This document shows, one piece after another, positions 57,332 to 64,000 of a DNA stretch of 64,000 nt. The notes beneath the pieces were generated by a model. That model was not told the origin of the DNA, made no database searches, and was given only the letters and a program-made list of their open reading frames with translations. The stretch comes from Gammaproteobacteria bacterium. Lineage in GTDB: Bacteria > Pseudomonadota > Gammaproteobacteria > Enterobacterales > Psychrobiaceae. The position numbers were made by a program, and so were the translations under genes. Location: positions 44,739 through 108,738 of the forward strand of contig JABSRU010000013.1 of NCBI GenBank assembly GCA_013214965.1. The letters are read 5' to 3'. Each line of letters opens with the position of its first letter. Within the stretch, counting starts at the first letter, position 1.

Positions 57332-57970
57332 CTACGCCATTACCGCATTATTGTGTAATTGACGACGCCATTGTAAATAGCCAACCACGGCTAATACACA
57401 ATAAATCATAAACAAACCAGCCGTTAAATTGAATGATTTTTCGAGATATAAATAGATTGATGCAGCATCAATTACCAACCAATATAACCAGTTCTCTAAT
57501 ATTTTCTGGGTCACCATCCACGTGGTAAAGACACTAAATACTGTAGTGGCGGCGTCTAAATAGGCAAAATCGGCGCTGGTGTAATTTGACATAATGTAAC
57601 CTAACACTAATGAAGTTAACGTCAAAATTCCAATTATTTTCAGATGTTTGGTTAATGACCAACTCGTGATTATCACCGGTTTCTCAACCCCTGGTAACAT
57701 GCCACCGACATTTGTCGTTTGATTACGCCACACGAGCCAGCCATAAACAGCCATCAACAAATAATAGCCATTAAGGACCGATTCCATCAGCAATGAGACA
57801 TTCCAAAAAAGCACCGTATAAATCATGGTGCTAAAGAATGCGGCGGGCCAGCACCATGAGTTTTGGCGCATCGCTAAAACCAAATAAGCAATCGCTAAAA
57901 CTACCGCGAGCAACTCCCAATGAGAGCTAGCGCGTAGTTCGGTGATCACCGTATTAATAAAATCTAACAC
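57332..57970 (-). CDS. pnuT: PnuC-family vitamin transporter, probably thiamine (PnuT)
   Basis: A 212-residue membrane protein with about seven helices and the aromatic motifs of PnuC proteins: NSWCWPAAFFSTMIY, NGYYLLMAVYGWLVW, LVIDAASIYLYLEK. PnuC-type carriers move vitamins by facilitated diffusion, trapped by phosphorylation; the kinase downstream would do this. GTG start with AAGG ahead. Thiamine is inferred from the neighbours; nicotinamide riboside is the alternative. Confidence 0.82.
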   Translation of the reverse strand: MLDFINTVITELRASSHWELLAVVLAIAYLVLAMRQNSWCWPAAFFSTMIYTVLFWNVSLLMESVLNGYYLLMAVYGWLVWRNQTTNVGGMLPGVEKPVIITSWSLTKHLKIIGILTLTSLVLGYIMSNYTSADFAYLDAATTVFSVFTTWMVTQKILENWLYWLVIDAASIYLYLEKSFNLTAGLFMIYCVLAVVGYLQWRRQLHNNAVMA

Positions 57971-57987
57971 TGTGATTTACCTTATTG

Positions 57988-58236
57988 TTATGGCGCCAAG
58001 TCGGCATTAATAAACTTAACCACAAAAATCATTTTTCCAAAACGCTCAAATGAAGCTTTCATTTCTTGGTTTAACAATGTCATCACGACATCATAATCAC
58101 CAAACACCTGGGTACTCATGGTATTACAACTGGTGGTGACATCTGGGTTTGCCGTTAAACGATCAATAAAATCCTTAATCGGTGGAATATATTGCTCGTT
58201 GAGCGGGTAATTACTAATTTCAATTGATAATTTCAT
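57988..58236 (-). CDS. YkoF/MTH1187-like thiamine-binding protein
   Basis: An 82-residue ferredoxin-fold protein, KLSIEISNYPLNEQYIPPIKDFIDRL, with a TMSTQVFGDYDVVMTLL core. This small family binds thiamine or its pyrimidine. No signal peptide, so it is cytosolic. It starts one base after the TonB receptor stop and gives the main hint to the operon's substrate. Confidence 0.72.
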   Translation of the reverse strand: MKLSIEISNYPLNEQYIPPIKDFIDRLTANPDVTTSCNTMSTQVFGDYDVVMTLLNQEMKASFERFGKMIFVVKFINADLAP

Positions 58237-58237
58237 C

Positions 58238-60382
58238 TTAAAAATCCAAATCGAAGGTAATTGCTAAGACGCGCGGCTCACCATGTTGGACATAATTATG
58301 CGCCGTCCAACCATCACGAGGATCATTGCCAAAGTAGAAACCTCGGGTCGCATAAATTTTATCGAACACATTACGGGCTGACAAATTAATGCGCCAATCA
58401 TGACTCTGGTAACCTAAATGTACGTTTGTGGCTGCATAAGAATGAGACTGCTCATTGTGACCATCAGAAAAGTAGAAACTGTCTTTACCATTCACGTCAA
58501 CCCCAGCAAATAAACCATTGTCCGCGACATAATTGGCACCGACCGAGAATTGATATTTAGGTGCATGGGCCATTGCACGATTGTGCATATTAAAATCACC
58601 ATAATATTTAGTTGATACCACATAATCTTTAATTTTAGTACGTAAATACCCAAGATTAGCAAATAATTCTAAATTTTCAGTGGCTTGATAGCTGGTTTCA
58701 ATCTCTAAGCCATAGGCACGGCCAGAACCCGCATTATCGATATATTCAATGAACTTATCACTGCTACCAGCATTTTTCTCAATAACCCAGCCTTTTAACT
58801 GTGGGTCTTGACGGTAATTATAAAACGCGGCTAATTTAATATTTAACGCATCATCTAAACTACGCCCTTTAACCCCATATTCAATGCTATATAAAGTTTC
58901 CGGGGAAAATGCCGTATTAGCAGCAAGTGTTTTCTTTAAAACAGGATCTGATAAATCATTGATTTTAGCTAGGGCTTGACCATTAATACCGCCCGCTTTA
59001 TCACTGCGTGATGCTGTTAAATAAATCAGTGCTTGCTCATTAAGTTGATGATTTAAGCTGGCATGGAGACTGTATAAATTATCAGCGACATTAGTGATGA
59101 TATTAGCGCTGTCTTGATAATCTATATCATAGCGACCCAAGCGAGCACCAACCACTAACTCTGTTTGGATTGATAATGCGATATTAAGTTGGCCGTATAT
59201 CGCCAAATCACGGTGATCGTTACTGCTAGTAAAGTCACTGCTGTTATAGGTATATTGACGCACTAAATCAGCATCTCGTTGATTAAAGTAAATGCCAGCA
59301 ACCCAAGCGGTTGAATCATTGAACAGTGTAGCGCCTTTAGAGACAATTTTTAAATCAGCGGTTAACTGACTACGGTCACGTAAATAGGCATCAAAGGCTT
59401 TATACTCATACTCATCTTTAGATGCATCTTCATCGTAAGAATAAACGTTAGTCCAATCTTCGTCAAAGCTATATTCCATTTCAGCGTCTAAACCACTTAA
59501 GCCTAACGATACGGTAACATTATCAAAGCCATCATAGGTCGGCGTTAAAGCAAATGCATAGGTTTGTTGATTATCATTACCGGGTTCATCTGCCTGACTA
59601 CGGCCGTTACGATCAAGACTAAAGGCATCGTAACCGTTTTCAATATCAATAATATGGAAAACGGAATCAATCACTAATGCTTCAGTGGCTTGCCAATTCA
59701 ATTTTAGTTTAATACTGGTTTCATCGCGACTGTTGGTGTCATCACGCTTAAGATAATCATTGGTAATATAACCATCACTTCCTTGGTTTACTACCGCAAT
59801 CCGTAGGTTTAAATCATCAGTTAATGCACCACCACCTGCAATACCGGCACTGTAGGTTTCATAGTTGCCATAGCTTAATTGTAGCTTACCACCATCATTG
59901 TCGGTCGCCGCAGTCGTATCGATCTTGATAACACCCGCTAACGCATCGGTACCAAACTGAGTACCTTGAGGGCCACGGTATAATTCAAATTGTTCAACAT
60001 CAAATAATAAACCAGCACCACCTAATCCTGAATAATTAATGCCATCGATCACTAAAGCAACAGAGGGATCAACCGCATCGGTAAACTGGCTGCGCAGCCC
60101 CATACCACGAATTTGGACAAAACGACCACGAGAAGCGCCAGCCGAAAAATTAACATTGGCTAAGCCATTAAGTACTTCATCCATATGCTGTGCATTTTTA
60201 GCCGCAATCTCTTCGCGTCCAATCACCGAAATACTGCCTTCAACCGACATAATATCTTTTTGTCTAAAATCAGAAGTCACTTCGATAACTTCGATTGCGG
60301 CTTGAGACTCAGCGGCAACAACTGTTGGGAACAATACGGCAATAACGGCCGCGCAAATATGGCTAACTACAGGTTTTGACAT
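58238..60382 (-). CDS. TonB-dependent outer-membrane receptor
   Basis: A 714-residue receptor. Signal peptide ends near VVAAES. A plug domain holds IEVIEVTSDFRQ (TonB-box-like) and VFIQIRGMGLR-type text; a 22-strand barrel follows and the chain ends FDLDF with the usual terminal Phe. It would import a scarce vitamin, probably thiamine, judged from the operon. No TPP riboswitch fits in the 44 bases ahead. Confidence 0.9.
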   Translation of the reverse strand: MSKPVVSHICAAVIAVLFPTVVAAESQAAIEVIEVTSDFRQKDIMSVEGSISVIGREEIAAKNAQHMDEVLNGLANVNFSAGASRGRFVQIRGMGLRSQFTDAVDPSVALVIDGINYSGLGGAGLLFDVEQFELYRGPQGTQFGTDALAGVIKIDTTAATDNDGGKLQLSYGNYETYSAGIAGGGALTDDLNLRIAVVNQGSDGYITNDYLKRDDTNSRDETSIKLKLNWQATEALVIDSVFHIIDIENGYDAFSLDRNGRSQADEPGNDNQQTYAFALTPTYDGFDNVTVSLGLSGLDAEMEYSFDEDWTNVYSYDEDASKDEYEYKAFDAYLRDRSQLTADLKIVSKGATLFNDSTAWVAGIYFNQRDADLVRQYTYNSSDFTSSNDHRDLAIYGQLNIALSIQTELVVGARLGRYDIDYQDSANIITNVADNLYSLHASLNHQLNEQALIYLTASRSDKAGGINGQALAKINDLSDPVLKKTLAANTAFSPETLYSIEYGVKGRSLDDALNIKLAAFYNYRQDPQLKGWVIEKNAGSSDKFIEYIDNAGSGRAYGLEIETSYQATENLELFANLGYLRTKIKDYVVSTKYYGDFNMHNRAMAHAPKYQFSVGANYVADNGLFAGVDVNGKDSFYFSDGHNEQSHSYAATNVHLGYQSHDWRINLSARNVFDKIYATRGFYFGNDPRDGWTAHNYVQHGEPRVLAITFDLDF

Positions 60383-60426
60383 AATAAAAATTCCAAAATT
60401 TAAAAGTATTTAAAATGGTGCTCATG

Positions 60427-61239
60427 CTAATCACTATTTTTTTGTTTGGTTGCCCGCTTAGGCCTAAAGTAATTGTCGTTAAGATAAAAATCAGGATCAA
60501 TATTGTCATCCCACCAATGCGGCACGCCTAAAATAGGGAGTGGATACAAATGGCGGTTATCCACCATCAATGGTTCGAGGTCTTGCGCCAATACCTGATC
60601 TAGTTCACGATATTGTGCTAATTTTTCTAACTGAAAAAATGAGGGCTTAACTTTGACATATAACGCTTTTGCGGTAAAACCCAAATACGGCGCGAGGGAC
60701 TTTTCATAATTGGCATGGCCAAAGATAAAGCCATCAATCTGCTGACCCCATTGTTCACGATGATCGACAAAACCTTGTTGCCATTCTTGATTGATTAATG
60801 CCTGCTTTATCGAATCGTCACTATAGGCAACAATTACACCACACTCATCAAACAAAGTTAATGCATTACGCCGTTTAGTTCGCACTTTTTGCCCAGCGTC
60901 TTTAATGTCTTGAAAATGTAACCGATTAACCTCTTGCTTGAGCTTGGGAAACAAAATATAGATCATCGCATTAAAAAAATCGTGCCAATTGGCGTTGCGT
61001 GTCGGAACTACCGCTTCAAGATAAATCCGCTCTTCATAATACAAGCCATCACTGAGTAATTGTTCGGTTTGCTCAACTAGGCACAATTTATTGCCTTTAG
61101 GATTAACAACACTATCATCAAGCAATTGATTTAATTGGTAACAACTAGGCCATTGCTGCCAGTTGTGTTGCGTTAATAACGGTTTAAGATCATTAAATAA
61201 TGGATTTAATTCTAAAAAATTTGGTTGCCACTGTTGCAT
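60427..61239 (-). CDS. DUF3025 family protein
   Basis: ATG at 61239 gives 270 residues; the TTG before it is less likely. WHDFFNAMIYILFPKLK and RRNALTLFDECGVIV are recognised from DUF3025. The C-terminal part has PILGVPHWWDDN. It has no signal peptide or membrane segment. The function is unknown. It is 44 bases before the TonB receptor on the same strand, so the two may share a transcript. Confidence 0.8.
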   Translation of the reverse strand: MQQWQPNFLELNPLFNDLKPLLTQHNWQQWPSCYQLNQLLDDSVVNPKGNKLCLVEQTEQLLSDGLYYEERIYLEAVVPTRNANWHDFFNAMIYILFPKLKQEVNRLHFQDIKDAGQKVRTKRRNALTLFDECGVIVAYSDDSIKQALINQEWQQGFVDHREQWGQQIDGFIFGHANYEKSLAPYLGFTAKALYVKVKPSFFQLEKLAQYRELDQVLAQDLEPLMVDNRHLYPLPILGVPHWWDDNIDPDFYLNDNYFRPKRATKQKNSD

Positions 61240-61358
61240 CAAAAGACCAAAGCTATTATATATTTAGTAGTGATTTCAATTTTATTGAAATAAGAAGCGT
61301 TATTGTAACGGTTTTTATGACCTCAGTTCTAGATAAAAACAACCATTATCGGAGATAG

Positions 61359-62108
61359 ATGATAATAATGATTAAAAAAAGACTACTCCTCATCGGTACT
61401 ACCCTACTTTTAAGCTCCACCCTGCTGCTTGCTGAAAATTCAGATTTAAATGACAGCAATGCCTTAGTCCCCTTTAAAGCCACTTATAAAGTATTTAGAA
61501 AAGGCAGTGAACTCGGTGAAGCTTATCGCCATTTGACCAAAAATAAACAGACTTACACCTTAGAAACAGACAGTAAAATAAGCTGGTTATTTTTATCTGA
61601 TAACCGCCATGAAGTCAGTAAATTCAAGCTTGAACAAGGAAAAATAGTACCACAAAGCTATGACTACAAACGCACAGGTACAGGACGCGACCGGGTAACG
61701 CACACCCAATTTAGCTCACCAACTATTAGCACAAACTATAAAAGTAAAGACTACCAATTAGCTTGGCAAGATAATGTCTTAGATCCACAGCTTTATCAGT
61801 TAGTGATGCAACAACAATTAATCGCCGGAGGCAAAGAGTTTGACTATTCTTTAGTGAAGCGTGGAAAATTAGTGCAGTATCGGTTTAAGATCATCGGACA
61901 AGAGCAGCTATCACTACCCTACGGTAAATTAGACACGGTAAAAATTCAGCGGATCCGTGAATCATCAAAGCGTAATACCTTGATGTGGGTTGCCCCTTCT
62001 TTAAATTATGCGATGGTTAAGCTCACTCAATACAAAAATGGTAAAGAGCAAGCAGACTTACAATTAAGTTGGCTCCAATTTACAAGCGATGACGCGGCTG
62101 AAGAATAA
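61359..62108 (+). CDS. DUF3108 periplasmic protein
   Basis: A 249-residue protein with a signal peptide (LLLIGTTLLLSSTLLLA). VPFKATYKVFRKGSELGEA opens the mature chain, followed by a beta-rich body with LPYGKLDTVKIQR. DUF3108 is a periplasmic beta-barrel-like fold of unknown role. GGAG lies 4 bases before the ATG; a second ATG three codons on is possible. Confidence 0.82.
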   Translation: MIIMIKKRLLLIGTTLLLSSTLLLAENSDLNDSNALVPFKATYKVFRKGSELGEAYRHLTKNKQTYTLETDSKISWLFLSDNRHEVSKFKLEQGKIVPQSYDYKRTGTGRDRVTHTQFSSPTISTNYKSKDYQLAWQDNVLDPQLYQLVMQQQLIAGGKEFDYSLVKRGKLVQYRFKIIGQEQLSLPYGKLDTVKIQRIRESSKRNTLMWVAPSLNYAMVKLTQYKNGKEQADLQLSWLQFTSDDAAEE

Positions 62109-62115
62109 TCGCCAT

Positions 62116-62913
62116 TTAATCAACCATTAATTCGCCTTGGTGAGAAAATTCAAGCTCACCTTCGCAAAACATTACCATTGCTCCCGTGGTCATTTTTTGC
62201 CACGCTTCGTCGTTAGTTAGTGGTTTGGTCGCGATCACCGTTACCACATCAAATGGCGTGGTTTCTTGCTGAAAATCGATCACAACATCGGTATCGATTA
62301 ATTTTGCCTTACCGAAGGGAGCACGCCTCGTGATCCACGTTAAGTTATTAGTGCAATAGGCAAACACAAACTCGCCATTACTAAGCAGCATATTAAATAC
62401 GCCAAATGTGCGTAAAAAATCACATTGCTGAAGTAAAAAATCAAATAATAGACGAGAATCGGTTGGCTGAGTCGGGAACTGCTGCGCCATTTTTTCCAAT
62501 AGCCAACAAAAAGCTAACTCACTATCGGTTTGCCCAATTGGGATAAAACGCTCAGTGGTAATGGCTTGTTCGTAATCACTTAACTGACCATTATGGGCAT
62601 AAGTCCAATTACTGCCCCATAATTCACGACCAAAGGGATGGGTATTTTCCAACGAAACACCGCCACGATTAGCCTGTCTAATATGACTAATAACCGCTTT
62701 GCTTTTAATCGGATAATTTTTTACAAGTTTTGCGACTTCAGATTGACAACTTGGTAAATGATCGCGAAAAGAACGACAGCCTTTACCGTCGTAAAAAGTA
62801 ATACCCCAACCGTCGGAATGAGGTCCGGTCACCCCGCCCCGTTCAACTAATCCGGTAAAACTAAAAACAATATCCGTGGGCACATTTGCACTCATCCCAA
62901 GTAATTCACACAC
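62116..62913 (-). CDS. yafJ: Class II glutamine amidotransferase (YafJ type)
   Basis: The GTG at 62913 makes CELLGMS the N-terminus, placing the catalytic Cys at residue 2, exposed once Met is removed. A longer ATG frame would bury it, so the GTG decides the start (AAGGG ahead). 265 residues. ERGGVTGPHSDGWGI, HIRQANRGG and YAHNGQL are the Ntn-glutaminase motifs. The acceptor is unknown. Confidence 0.88.
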   Translation of the reverse strand: MCELLGMSANVPTDIVFSFTGLVERGGVTGPHSDGWGITFYDGKGCRSFRDHLPSCQSEVAKLVKNYPIKSKAVISHIRQANRGGVSLENTHPFGRELWGSNWTYAHNGQLSDYEQAITTERFIPIGQTDSELAFCWLLEKMAQQFPTQPTDSRLLFDFLLQQCDFLRTFGVFNMLLSNGEFVFAYCTNNLTWITRRAPFGKAKLIDTDVVIDFQQETTPFDVVTVIATKPLTNDEAWQKMTTGAMVMFCEGELEFSHQGELMVD

Positions 62914-63460
62914 TAAATAAAACCCTTTTATTAACAATAGATTAAAACAATTTACAGTAAAGGCTTAATTTACAGTGTCTGTAACAGTGTCAGTAAGCAC
63001 AAAATTTAATAAACATATTAGAACATTGCTTTATGGTAACAGATCAAGCCTACAGTGGTCTACGAGCGACTTACAGAGCAAGCGAATTACTCAGTAATCG
63101 GTGACAAACGACTCGCAAGGTTAAAGGCTGAGCTTTTAAAACCACTAAATTGACTGGCTTGTGGCGATGTTCCCGCCCCTACGTGGCCTTATCGATTTAA
63201 CGACAAGTGTTTGAGCAATATTTATGGTCAAAATAAACGTCTTTTGCAGAATCTTCAACGATGTTACAACTTGATAATTTACAGTGTTGTGGTTTTTCTA
63301 TGGTATTCATGTACTCTTAACCTTATTTCAACTACGTTTAATGCTTAAAACAAGTAAAACCAGACTAGCCTCCACTTACTTAATTAATTTAAAAACCTAA
63401 CGTCTACTGATAAACTATTGCTTCCAAACAAAACAACAATAACCATTGAGGTAAATATAC
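62914..63460. other. 547-bp non-coding region with TTACAGT-type repeats
   Basis: No frame looks coding. Repeats of TTACAGT cluster near 62950-62995 and recur at 63275-63287. A patch at about 63150-63200 is more GC-rich than its surroundings and could be a decayed gene or element. No RNA gene was recognised. Confidence 0.35.
62966..62995. repeat. 12-bp tandem repeat and palindrome upstream of yafJ
   Basis: ACAGTGTCTGTA (62972-62983) is followed directly by ACAGTGTCAGTA (62984-62995), eleven of twelve bases equal. Within it TTACAG-tgt-CTGTAA (62970-62984) is a perfect inverted repeat. TAATTTACAGTGT (62966-62978) recurs exactly at 63275-63287. Confidence 0.5.
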
Positions 63461-63724
63461 ATGCAACCAGATATTTCGAAATTTAATAACATTGCAACGC
63501 CAGTTTTAAAAAATATGGCTGCGCATTTCCCAAACGCAATTGACGTAAGCCCTAACATTGATTTAAGTGGTGAAGAAAAAGCCACACATCAGGCTGTTAT
63601 CCGATTCCTTGTAAGCGAAGGATTCATCAATTCAACACATAACGCTAAATTGATGACACTTACCGCTAAAGGCTTAGGGCTCTTCAACTGTAATATTGCA
63701 CAAGCTCTTAATATCGCCTTGTAG
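63461..63724 (+). CDS. Unknown 87-residue protein
   Basis: A soluble small protein with GAGG 8 bases before the ATG and a clear terminator after the stop, both supporting a real gene. The second half (HQAVIRFLVSEGFI, then AKLMTLTAKGLGLF) has the pattern of a winged helix, with a basic turn. I do not recognise the family. A DNA-binding role is only a guess. Confidence 0.65.
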   Translation: MQPDISKFNNIATPVLKNMAAHFPNAIDVSPNIDLSGEEKATHQAVIRFLVSEGFINSTHNAKLMTLTAKGLGLFNCNIAQALNIAL

Positions 63725-63775
63725 CTCCCCACTCGCGTCGATATAACGTAAATTCCTAGTCCATCGTTAATAGGC

Positions 63776-63801
63776 GGCAACTTTATTGTTCGTTGCCTTT
63801 T
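63776..63801 (+). terminator. Rho-independent terminator of the 87-residue gene
   Basis: GGCAAC (63776-63781) pairs with GTTGCC (63792-63797) around a 10-base loop, followed by TTTT. It is 52 bases past the stop codon. Confidence 0.65.
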
Positions 63802-64000
63802 GTATCTTGCCGTTAGCACCATAACCACCAATTGAAATAGCTTTAAAAGTAACATCGGCATAAAAGCAGAACCTCTATTTAAACCATCTAATTCCATTGC
63901 TTTGGCTTCTTGATGAATATATTCAACCTATCTATCAGTTCGCTCACACAGGCAGTAAAAACCTTAAGAGTGATTGAGTCCGAACCAAATAATTTTAATG
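63802..64000. other. Window end, possibly a decayed reading frame
   Basis: No intact gene. On the minus strand two adjoining frames give coding-looking text (HQEAKAMELDGLNRG, then ADVTFKAISIGGYGANGK) broken by a frame change and stops. It could be the remnant of a gene continuing past the edge. Confidence 0.2.

Noticed and set aside
60383..60426. TPP riboswitch before the TonB receptor
   Set aside because: The space is 44 bp, too short for the element, and it lacks the conserved TPP boxes.
63589..63897. 102-codon minus-strand frame
   Set aside because: It runs antisense through the 87-residue gene and its terminator; the text shows no domain and the start lacks a ribosome site.

Overview
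The window is a gene-dense, roughly 40% GC chromosomal segment of a gammaproteobacterium. Several gene neighbourhoods point to the Alteromonadales, close to Shewanella: mfd beside lolCDE; divergent yejK / yejLM; ubiG-gph divergent from gyrA-serC; nrdA-nrdB-yfaE; and a chemotaxis operon that carries a CrsR/CrsA-like sigma-factor partner switch. No rRNA, tRNA, CRISPR array, prophage or complete insertion sequence was seen. The lineage call is inference from gene order and protein resemblance, not from a search.

Layout. 1-14.7 kb: lipoprotein export (lolE fragment, lolD, lolC), a PilZ-like protein, mfd, a CsiV-like exported protein, an M23 peptidase, a duplicated QueD/PTPS-fold protein, the yejK-yejLM set, and a GAF-GAF-GGDEF-EAL protein whose EAL half looks catalytically dead. 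14.7-20.5 kb: a DEAD-box helicase, then a four-gene operon of two exported spondin-domain proteins with a response regulator and sensor kinase, plus an unknown membrane protein. 20.5-28.5 kb: glutathione-dependent formaldehyde dehydrogenase with a divergent LysR regulator; a PhnCDE-type transporter with a fused double permease and a DsbA-like lipoprotein; a second-type signal peptidase I; a RIO kinase; and an acetyltransferase. A 232-bp MITE-like element follows the acetyltransferase stop codon.

29-44.1 kb: after the ribosome-assembly GTPase YlqF comes a large chemotaxis region. The main operon, on the minus strand, reads STAS - cheY - cheA - cheW - PAS/MCP - cheR - cheD - cheB - small MCP - STAS - receiver/PP2C/HATPase. 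It ends convergently against an orphan cheW. That cheW is divergent from a receiver - CheC - unknown-protein trio. The region joins a methylation-dependent chemosensory pathway to a protein-phosphatase/anti-sigma partner switch.

44.3-64 kb: a tiny zinc-ribbon membrane protein behind an FNR-like promoter; nhaA; serC; gyrA; ubiG-gph; a class Ia ribonucleotide reductase operon with paired NrdR boxes 31 bp apart and a DnaA box; a YvcK/CofD-like protein; a probable thiamine uptake and salvage operon (DUF3025 - TonB receptor - YkoF-like - PnuT - kinase) with no visible TPP riboswitch; a DUF3108 protein; a YafJ-type glutamine amidotransferase; and one unknown 87-residue protein.

The parts most worth following up are the CheC trio with its unknown partner, the spondin/two-component operon, the partner switch inside the chemotaxis operon, the 13-bp-arm palindrome before nhaA, the MITE-like element, and the FNR-type promoter on a 61-residue protein. 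Coordinates and starts were read by eye; where a start was moved, the entry says why.
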